Shown: positions 1 to 6,775 of the stretch, one piece after another
How the letters are laid out: each line of letters opens with the position of its first letter
Position numbering within the stretch: position 1 is the first letter of the stretch
Assembly (NCBI GenBank): GCA_900128565.1
Contig: LT636050.1
Location: 1 to 19,345, forward strand
From: Stramenopiles sp. TOSAG23-6
Taxonomy: Eukaryota; Sar
DNA length: 19,345 nt
Reading direction: 5' to 3'
The notes under the pieces: model-generated
Seen by the model: the letters and a program-made list of their open reading frames with translations, nothing else
Databases searched by the model: none
Told to the model about the DNA's origin: nothing
Position numbers and translations under genes: made by a program

Positions 1-53
1 TACGAAATTTTGTACCTAACAAATTTCGAATTTAATTTTTTTTACAATATATG
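1..53 (+). mobile_element. Introner-type intron, 5'-truncated by window edge
   Basis: The window opens inside a family intron. The core TACGAAATTTTGTACCTAAC occupies positions 1-20, followed by an A/T-rich tract and the ending ACAATATATG at 44-53. The open frame of the FYVE gene resumes at 54. The donor side lies outside the window. The boundary is uncertain by 1 nt because the final G may belong to the exon. Confidence 0.8.
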
Positions 54-1227
54 TAAATCCACCTTTATATGCAATTACTTTTGCAAATAGCGTAGAACAT
101 TTTGACAATGTACAAAAATTTACGTCGTCTGGTGAAATCAAAGGAAATCAGTCTCCAACAAATCTTACATCCTATCCTAACAACAAAAATTCAAAATCGA
201 GAAAAAGTTTATTATCAAAGTTACCGAGTTTGGTAAAATTGACCAATACATCAATTAATTTTAAAGAAGCTTCAATTTGTTCAATTTGTAACACGAGTTT
301 TAATATATTTAATAGAAGACACCATTGTCGTTTGTGTTATAATAGTTTGTGTGATAAATGTAGTAATAGTAGATTGACATTGTCCTCAAGTAAAGTTATG
401 AAAAACACGAAAAACACAAATGAAGTAAGTCGAAATATTGGTGATATAAATGACGAGAAAGAATTATTACGTGCGTGTGATCATTGTGTCTACGCTTTAG
501 TAAATCAACAAACGCAAATTATGGAACAAAAGCAGAAAATCGAAACATTACAGTCAAAAAATACAAAGCAAAGTAAAATTCACACTGATGAAAAAAAACA
601 ATTAGACATTCAAATTGCTGATCTGGAGGGAAAACTCTCATTAGAACATGATGAATTATTAAGATGCAAACGTGCTATTCGACAGTACGAAGTTGATTCA
701 TCAAATATGCGAAAAATAATCACTCATAAAAATGAAGAAATTAACAAATTGTGTAAAAAGAACCAAGAATCATTATTGAAAACTTTGACATCAAAACATA
801 AAATAAAAAAAGAAGAAAAACAAACACAAAAAGAAATAGAACGTAGTAGAAATGTTTCTTTTGCAGATAGTGTACGTTTTCATTTCAATTTCGAATTTAT
901 TGTTTTTATACGAAATTTTGTACCTAACAAAAAACAATTTTGAAATATTTTTTCACAATACGTGTTGATATAATTGAGACAAAAGATACAAATGTATTTG
1001 TGAATTCATCAAATGATAAAATAAATGATTTGTTTCCAGATGATGAAATTGTGAATTCCCAACGAGACTTGGGACGCAATAGAATGTGTGTTTTATTTTT
1101 TCAAATATGAATTTTTTTTCGTACGAAATGTTGTACCTAACGAGTTTTTTTTTGAAATATTTTTCCAAAATACATAGGAGCTAGAAATGCTGAAAACAAT
1201 GATGCTTGTCAGTGTATTATTTCTTAG
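54..1227 (+). CDS. FYVE zinc-finger, coiled-coil protein with C-terminal CaaX-like box (5' partial)
   Basis: Exons 54-872, 965-1086 and 1177-1227 (329 codons visible, stop TAG), joined across two introner-type introns. After a Ser/Asn-rich N-terminal part, a FYVE-type zinc finger is clear at about visible residues 73-145: CSIC, then RRHHCRLC, CDKC, and later ACDHC, giving four Cys pairs around the RHHC signature. The usual N-terminal WxxD is absent and the Gly after HHCRxC is Tyr. FYVE domains bind PI3P on endosomes; this is family knowledge. A long Lys/Glu/Gln-rich coiled coil follows (about residues 145-260). With the junction chosen here, the protein ends CQCIIS, which fits a CaaX prenylation signal with a second nearby Cys. 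The true N-terminus is off-window. No specific orthologue is recognised. The last exon was chosen because it keeps the intron ends aligned with the family consensus. Confidence 0.75.
873..964 (+). mobile_element. Introner-type intron in FYVE gene
   Basis: 92 nt, phase 1. Begins TACGTTTTCATTTCAATTTC after AGTG, has the core TACGAAATTTTGTACCTAAC near 909-928, and ends TTTTTTCACAATACGTG. No AG lies at the 3' end. Splicing keeps the reading frame open for another 40 codons. Ends may shift left by 1 nt (GT...GT|G). Confidence 0.85.
1087..1176 (+). mobile_element. Introner-type intron in FYVE gene, last intron
   Basis: 90 nt, phase 0. Begins TGTGTTTTATTTTTTC after AATG, core GTACGAAATGTTGTACCTAAC-like near 1121-1140, ends TTTTTCCAAAATACATA. 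Reading as GT...AT (1086-1175) changes one residue (Met to Ile) and also stays in frame. Confidence 0.75.
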
Positions 1228-1341
1228 TGAAAAAACTCAGCGCGAATTTCGGTGACACATTTGTTAAAAAATTATATTTTTTCAGTGAATGTTTCAATAA
1301 AATATTTTAATAATAAAAATTAGGCTTACATTTATCCTCCT

Positions 1342-2370
1342 TCAAGGATTAACCCATTGTGCAAAATAACCACCAAATATACTAGTCATACCCGCAGAGA
1401 TCAAATTTACCTGAGTATTACTAAGAAAGTCTGTGCCACATATTAAGTCACAATTCGGACCTGGAGAAGAAAAAACACATTTTTTTTCTTTTGAAAAGTA
1501 AGATACTTGAAATAACTGCCCCAGGATGGAATCGACAGCTGACCCGAAAAGACCACATATTGCCCCAATTACTGTGAGACTACACAGCTGCATGGCATCA
1601 CCACCTACAAAGCAATGTCCACAAAATGCGTAAACAATACCAATAAACGCACCCCCGATTATACTTGCTATAGTCCCCACTAAAGAAACAGCTCCATTAG
1701 TTCCACGAGGAACAACTCTACACCCTAAAATTAAGCGGGGTTTAGTCATAGTTTCACCCCAATATGATGTCAAAACACCAACTTCAGATGCAAAAGTATC
1801 ACCACAACAGCAAGCATAATGGCCTAGATAGGCTGCGAGAAACCAACTAGCATTAGGAGAATCTGAAAAATTAAGAGCAATGTCATTTCCAAAGATAATG
1901 GAATATGCCAAACCTATGATACAACCAATAATACTACAGCACAACACTTGCATTGGACCTCTAGCAGACTCCTTTTCAAAGTTAATATCGCAAGCGCGTT
2001 TTTCCTTACTACCAAATTTCGTCAAACAAGAACCAGATATGTAAAATAAGATAAGAGTTATCCCAAATCGATAAGATGCAACAAAAGAAGAGAGTCCAAC
2101 AAAAAATGCGGCCTGAGCTCCATGAACGTTGAGACTCTTTCTACGTAAACCATGTAAACTAAGCACCACAGAAATAATTAATGCCAGAAAAATCCGAAAA
2201 GTAATAGCTTCAGTCATTATAAATAAAGCTAATTTTCCAAAAGGTAGGTAATAGAAAAATAAATTTATTGAATAAGAAACCAATAAGAGTGAATCCGCGC
2301 GAGGTTCTTGACCATTGCGAAACACGAAATACGTACTACAAAAAAATATCTCGTTACTCCCTCTCTTCAA
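1342..2370 (-). CDS. TMEM19: TMEM19 / DUF92 family integral membrane protein
   Basis: Single-exon gene, 342 codons plus TGA. Multi-pass membrane protein of the TMEM19/DUF92 family. Family landmarks are visible: GLRRKSLNVHGA near residues 74-85, GDTFASEVGVL near 191-201 (family GDTWASEVG), VPRGTNGAVSLVG near 219-231, GLFGSAVDSILGQ near 270-282, and NTQVNLISA near the C-terminus. Length is close to animal TMEM19. The function of this family is poorly defined; bacterial and plant DUF92 members include proteins linked to phytyl-phosphate kinase activity, but nothing here shows that activity. The start is uncertain. An internal ATG at 2217-2215 would give 291 residues and begin just before the conserved region. 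The longer start adds a hydrophobic segment that parallels the first membrane span of TMEM19, so it is kept. It converges on the FYVE gene with 114 bases between stops. Confidence 0.85.
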   Translation of the reverse strand: MKRGSNEIFFCSTYFVFRNGQEPRADSLLLVSYSINLFFYYLPFGKLALFIMTEAITFRIFLALIISVVLSLHGLRRKSLNVHGAQAAFFVGLSSFVASYRFGITLILFYISGSCLTKFGSKEKRACDINFEKESARGPMQVLCCSIIGCIIGLAYSIIFGNDIALNFSDSPNASWFLAAYLGHYACCCGDTFASEVGVLTSYWGETMTKPRLILGCRVVPRGTNGAVSLVGTIASIIGGAFIGIVYAFCGHCFVGGDAMQLCSLTVIGAICGLFGSAVDSILGQLFQVSYFSKEKKCVFSSPGPNCDLICGTDFLSNTQVNLISAGMTSIFGGYFAQWVNP

Positions 2371-2740
2371 TGAAAAACAGACTGGACAAAATTAAATATA
2401 TCAATCAGAGATTGAATATATAAAATAATGCAGACCCAGTCAGAAAAAAAAATCCAAAATAAAAAAAAAACACGAGATTATTACAGTGACTACATATGAG
2501 TTCTAAAATTCAATATAAATATTGAAAGTTAGAGATATGTAATATATAATAACTTCTGTTATTAGAAGATCCTACTTCAGTGACTACAATGTAATATGTA
2601 ATAGCGTCAGAAAAAAAAGAATTGTCAAATTACTATCCAGTTGTGAAGGTTGGTGCCCACAATAATGAAAAGAAAAAAAAGAAAAATAAGAGAATCCGGT
2701 TCTAAGGATCGGTGCCTATTCAGGGGTCGGTGTCCCCTGT

Positions 2741-2791
2741 CCAGTTTCTAAGGGTTTGGTGCCCATCCAGTTTCTAAGGGTTGGTGCCCAT
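2741..2791 (+). repeat. Two-copy tandem repeat, about 25 nt unit
   Basis: Unit 1 (2741-2766) and unit 2 (2767-2791) share CCAGTTTCTAAGGG then TTGGTGCCCAT, differing by one T. A diverged version (TTCTAAGGATCGGTGCC) precedes it at about 2700-2716. Confidence 0.8.
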
Positions 2792-2868
2792 CCAATAATC
2801 GGGAAGACCTTTTGACCAGTTTTTCAATATTGACCGCGCAAAAACGCAAACCTGCTAGAGTTGACTAT

Positions 2869-2890
2869 AGTATACAGTATACTGTATACT
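2869..2890. repeat. Perfect 22-nt palindrome
   Basis: The 22 bases are fully self-complementary, built from GTATAC/AGTATACT steps and centred between 2879 and 2880. Further GTATAC-like steps follow to about 2910. It could extrude a cruciform or be a protein-binding site; no function is shown. Confidence 0.85.
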
Positions 2891-3321
2891 TAGTTAGTCT
2901 TAGTATACCTAGTCTTACTAATACTATTTTTAATTTTTTTATGAAAGATACGTTGAACCCCACATTTGTTTTTTATTGTTTCTTTAACTATTACAAATGC
3001 ACAAACCTGGTTTCAAGTAACAATGGATGAATCCTATTTGATAGATCAAGGTGATTATACTAGAAGTGTTTGGCGATGTATTCAATCATTGTAACAATGG
3101 TGGGTAAAGTCAAAGGCGCGGTACTGTGCGTACGATGAGATGTGGAGATTTATCTCTTGATGAATAATTTAATTGCTGAGCAAAGATAACCAACAGAAAA
3201 TCATACATCTCTTACCGTATTTTTATAATAGAAAGAAAATGAAAGAAATCGCAAAAACTTTTTTTAAGAAAGTATTATTTTTCATATGAAGCATATTAGC
3301 TAATATACCAGCTCATCACGT

Positions 3322-4176
3322 CTATCTCCTAAATCGGAAAGACTCGTTTTTGCTCGATGGACTTGTTTGACTCGCATTCTTTGTCGGTTGATTCTTTTCG
3401 TTTTCCTTTTCTTTTTTGGCGACTTCCTTTTGTACAGTCGGTTGTGTATTTTCGTTTTCTTTTTCTTTTTTGGCGACAGGTTGATTCTTTTCGTTTTCTT
3501 TTTCTTTTTCTTCTTCCTGTTTGGCGACATTGACTACTTCCTTTTGTACAGCAACCTCATCACTTGCCTGTACCTTGTGGCTTTCTTCAATCTCGGCATT
3601 GTTTTTTACTGAAACGTCGTTTAGACGTTTGTCAGTTTGGGTAGCACTCGCCAAAGCTCCATCCGTCGTTGTAGAAGCCGAGTGTAAGTTCTCGGCAGCT
3701 GCGTTCCTCTCCTGATTTTTTTGCAATACGTTACCAGCGGCCATAGTTAGTACCTTTTGTCTTTGAGCATTAGCAGTGTTTTCAGATTTTTTTCTTTGCT
3801 TTTCAGTTTTATCTTTTTCAGCATTGAGCTTTTGAGTGGATTTTTTTTCTTCTTGTTCCTTGTCATTTTCAATCTTCTGGCTCGCCTCTTTTTTTTTTTT
3901 CGCTTTTTCAATTGCTCCTTGTACCTCATTTTCGTTTTCTTTTGTCTTAAGCTCATCTTTGACACTTTTAACTGCGTTTTCTTTACTCAAAGCTGTCGAT
4001 GACGGCGCGGTATTCGACCCTTCCGTTGTGGTTGCCGCTTGTTGTTCTTTCGGCCCTTTCGACTGGGGTTTCGCTTGTTGGGTTTGTTCAACCTGGGTTT
4101 CCTTTGCATTTTCCATTGATAAAGAGCTTGACACAAGAAAAGCAAAAATAACTGGAACAATGAATAAGCTTTTCAT
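3322..4176 (-). CDS. Secreted Lys/Glu-rich low-complexity protein
   Basis: Single exon, 284 residues. The N-terminus MKSLFIVPVIFAFLVSSSLS is a classical signal peptide (short basic start, hydrophobic core, small residues near 18-20), so entry to the secretory pathway is expected. The mature part has almost no hydrophobic residues. It is dominated by Lys, Glu, Gln, Asn and Ala and looks disordered or helical/coiled. An Ala/Thr/Ser-rich middle (about 150-185) is followed by repeats near 215-265 built on KKEKENE-NQP. There are no Cys residues and no membrane span or GPI-like tail; it ends FRFRR. I do not recognise a family. It is divergent from the secreted membrane protein starting at 4774, and both have ATGAAAAG-type starts encoding MKSL. 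Confidence in a real gene rests on the intact frame with a signal peptide. Confidence 0.75.
   Translation of the reverse strand: MKSLFIVPVIFAFLVSSSLSMENAKETQVEQTQQAKPQSKGPKEQQAATTTEGSNTAPSSTALSKENAVKSVKDELKTKENENEVQGAIEKAKKKKEASQKIENDKEQEEKKSTQKLNAEKDKTEKQRKKSENTANAQRQKVLTMAAGNVLQKNQERNAAAENLHSASTTTDGALASATQTDKRLNDVSVKNNAEIEESHKVQASDEVAVQKEVVNVAKQEEEKEKENEKNQPVAKKEKENENTQPTVQKEVAKKEKENEKNQPTKNASQTSPSSKNESFRFRR
3382..3540 (-). repeat. Degenerate in-frame repeats in the Lys/Glu-rich protein
   Basis: Three imperfect copies of a unit encoding about KKEKENE(K/N)(N/T)QP, separated by VA or TVQKEVA. On the + strand each appears as TTTTCGTTTTC followed by a pyrimidine run and TTTGGCGAC. Such units can expand or contract by slippage. 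Confidence 0.7.
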
Positions 4177-4773
4177 TTTGTAAAATGTAAGAGTTTGATC
4201 TCTTTTATGAAAGTAGGTATGGGTAGTTTCACTAATTGCGAATTCAGAACGTATCTTGGATGGATCCGATCTAGATCAGTCTCAAACGAGAAAAAGGCAA
4301 AAAAAAAGTCCTTCATTAAATTTTTGCGCAAACCTGTCACATCGACATCATCGAAATTCGAAAATTTCGAAATAATAATTTTGAATTTGAAATTTGAAAT
4401 TTTGAAAAAAGAGGGAAAAAAGAGAGGATCTGAGTCGTCTACTCCCAGTAATCAGCAGTTGCAAGTTTGTACCAAAACGTGTTGCTTGTTCAGACCACTC
4501 CATTGGAGACAATATAATGAACATGTCTTGTTGGATAAGGATATAATACAATACGATGTACTGATTCAACCTTTTAGAAGTAAAAATTTTGTATTTCGTG
4601 TCATTTTTGTATTACATACGAAATTTTCTACTAAAAAACATCTTTATTTCGTGTGAATTATCTGATGAGAAGAACTCCAAAAGAAGTCAGTAGGAACTTC
4701 GAGGAACGCGAAAAACTCAAGCGAACTCAAGTGACGAATTTAGTGATCATTTATTGTTTTACTGCATCTTATA
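4177..4773. promoter_or_regulatory. Divergent intergenic region (597 nt) between two secreted-protein genes
   Basis: Must contain promoters of both flanking genes, which are transcribed outward. The stretch 4350-4405 is made of inverted TTTCGAA/TTCGAAA and AATTTGAAATTT steps. Around 4615-4630 TACGAAATTTTCTACTAA resembles part of the intron-family core but has no family ends or CCTAAC, so I do not call it an intron. The open frame at 4195-4656 has no recognisable domain. Confidence 0.5.
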
Positions 4774-6546
4774 ATGGAAACAATGAAAAGTCTTTGTGTC
4801 ATCATCCTTTTGCTCGGGTTTGTCACAACGAATGCAAAATTCATCGATTTTGAGTATGAGCTGTCGAAGCAAGACCCTACTTTTTACAAAGAGATCGACT
4901 GGTCAAACAGAATACTTGAGCACGAGGATGTGAAAGAAAGATGGACGAGAGAAGCGACTATCATGAGTGGATTTGGAAGACTTGAGTACGAACATAATAA
5001 TTTTGCGTCAAAAGTTTATGGTGGGTGTAACACAAAGAAACAAATCAAATTTGTTCCTAAGAAAGTAAAAGATTTTCAAAAGTTATCCTTTCATCACGAC
5101 GGTTTGCGTGCGTTTGATGAGGTATTTACGTTTAACGGGAATGCAAAGCAATTGAAAAAAAATGGAACTCTTCCTCAGACCCAAGAGAAATTATGGAAAC
5201 AAATCAAAACTTCATTGGAGAAGAAAATGCCAAAATGTTTACCTCGACCTGGATATTGTGGCAAGTGTGAAGATCATCAAACAAAGAACGAATGTGAGGC
5301 CAAGGTAGACTCTACTACTAATGAAAAACAAGGTTGTTCTTGGCATGAGAATTTGCACATCCACAAGATCAGCGAAGTATATCCTGCTCGTGAACATTTA
5401 TGTACGTTTTCATCATTAATGTAAGATTAATTTGCTTTGTACCAAATTTCCTTCCTAACAAATTTCAAATTTGATATATTTTTTTAGAATACATCCTCTG
5501 CAGAAGAAACATTCTGGAATAAAATAAAGAATGAAGAAAAAATACAATATTCTAATGGGATAACCTGGAAAAAATATGCGGAAACACTTGCCTCGTTACA
5601 TCGAGTGAGTAAATATAATTTGCCTACTGTATTTTCAAAAACATCAAAGTACCAAGTTTTTGAAAAGCTTAATGAAAACGTTTCGATTCAAGACACATGT
5701 CCTGATATCAATATTATAGGAGGAATATCAGCGTTACCTAAAGTTCACGTTGATTACGTTGATGTATTTTTGGCCTATATGTATGAATCTGCAATTGGAG
5801 GAAGTTCAAAACCTGAAGACAGACTTGCGTCTATTGATGAGAATAATAATCTTCGAACTCCGAACCTATATTTCACGGAAATGTACAACATATGGTCACC
5901 TTTACTTTCGCTTAAGACTGATCCTCTTGCTTTCCGTGTTGAAGATAGTATTAACAAACCTGCGATTGAACTCAAAGAAGGACGACAAACATGCGACACT
6001 GTAAAAGATAAAAAATTTTGGTTTACCGAAGACTTAAATATTGGCCAAGGTCTCGTTTTCAAAACGAATAAAGTGCAACATACGTCAACGAATTCTATGG
6101 GGATTATGGATGAAGATATCTCTGCAAAAACAAATTGTCGTATATCAAGTGAAAACCGTTTTTGGGTGTTAGTGGAGGAAGCACCGCGACCATATCCGGA
6201 TCCTAATGATCCAGATGAGAAAGATCATGTGGCGGGTACTTGCAACGACGACTTGCCATTTATTCAAAGACAGGGAAAAAATCCATACTCGAAAAAAAAA
6301 TCATGGTGGACACCAATTATAATATATATAGTTGTTGTAACATGTGTATTAATTTTGGCAGCTATTATAATTATTTATATTATAAGAAGAAGAAAAAATG
6401 AAAAATCTACAACAGCTGACAGTTCAGCAGCACCAACTCAACTAAGCAAAGGACCAGTTCAAAGGTCAAATACCCCAATGAATAATGTCCAAGTAATACC
6501 AGTTAAAGGGTTAAATACCCCAATGAATATCGAAGTAATAGGGTAA
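4774..6546 (+). CDS. Type I membrane-anchored secreted protein with CmcJ/NvfI-like oxygenase fold (tentative)
   Basis: Exons 4774-5402 and 5496-6546, 559 residues, joined across one introner-type intron. The signal peptide is METMKSLCVIILLLGFVTTNA (start could be Met4 at 4783, matching the MKSL start of the divergent neighbour). Lumenal part about 22-480; one membrane span about 482-506; then RRRK and a short cytosolic tail with repeated NTPMN. The domain resembles the CmcJ/NvfI family: HHDGLRAFDEVFTFNG (about 110-125), HVD at 294-296, YNIWSPL then DPLAFRVEDS (near 340-361, family NVWRPL...PLALCDARS), KFWFTEDL, VQH with His405, and RISSENR at 425-431 (family RESIEVR). HxD...H...R is the ligand pattern of Fe(II)/2-oxoglutarate enzymes. 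A Cys-rich insert (CGKCEDHQTKNEC...GCSW, about 168-195) splits it. The assignment comes from motif spacing only. One junction residue is Cys or Ser depending on the exact splice base. Confidence 0.7.
5403..5495 (+). mobile_element. Introner-type intron in membrane-anchored protein gene
   Basis: 93 nt, phase 2. Begins TACGTTTTCATCATTAATG, has a worn core (GTACCAAATTTCCTTCCTAAC, 5439-5459), ends TTTTTTTAGAATACATC. A conventional AG exists at 5486-5487, but GT (5402) to that AG would create an in-frame stop (TTA TAA). The family boundary keeps a 349-codon downstream frame open. Confidence 0.8.
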
Positions 6547-6775
6547 AGCATCGTTTCTTTTAGGCTGGGAATTTGAAAGTTTTTACGATAGTTTCATACG
6601 ATAGCTTCATTTTATCTACTCTATTTTTTGTATGTTATGAAAGACATAAGATGTAGATTAAAACATTTATCTGAACTATGGTCTTGTTGAAAATATATGG
6701 TACATACTTTTTTTATAATAAAAAATATATCTTACGTGATACCTACTACATACTACTCCATACATCTTAGACAAA

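Larger units (their letters stand above)
2371..3321. other. Long intergenic spacer between TMEM19 and secreted-protein gene
   Basis: I see no convincing gene here. It holds A/T-rich homopolymer runs, two copies of CAGTGACTACA (about 2484 and 2578), a short tandem repeat (2741-2791) with the related motif GGTTGGTGCCCA also at 2648-2659, and a perfect palindrome at 2869-2890. The open frame at 2812-3030 has no recognisable domain and spans the palindrome. The 3' end of the right-hand minus gene and the TMEM19 promoter should lie here. Confidence 0.6.

Noticed and set aside
2812-3030. Open frame of 72 codons in the long spacer
   Set aside because: Runs through a palindrome and A/T-rich sequence, no recognisable motif.
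3367-4183. Several + strand open frames rich in Phe, Leu and Ser opposite the secreted Lys/Glu-rich gene
   Set aside because: They are antisense shadows of Lys/Glu-rich codons; the minus frame has a signal peptide and a single intact frame.
4612-4640. Possible further introner core (TACGAAATTTTCTACTAA)
   Set aside because: No family 5' end, 3' end or CCTAAC nearby, and no flanking reading frames to join.
4195-4656. Open frame of 153 codons on the + strand
   Set aside because: No domain, low-complexity A/T-rich sequence, lies in the divergent promoter region, and no start context or splice link to a better frame.
5402-5487. Conventional GT-AG intron ending at TTTTTTTAG in the membrane-anchored protein gene
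   Set aside because: It would create an immediate in-frame TAA at the junction; the family boundary keeps the frame open.
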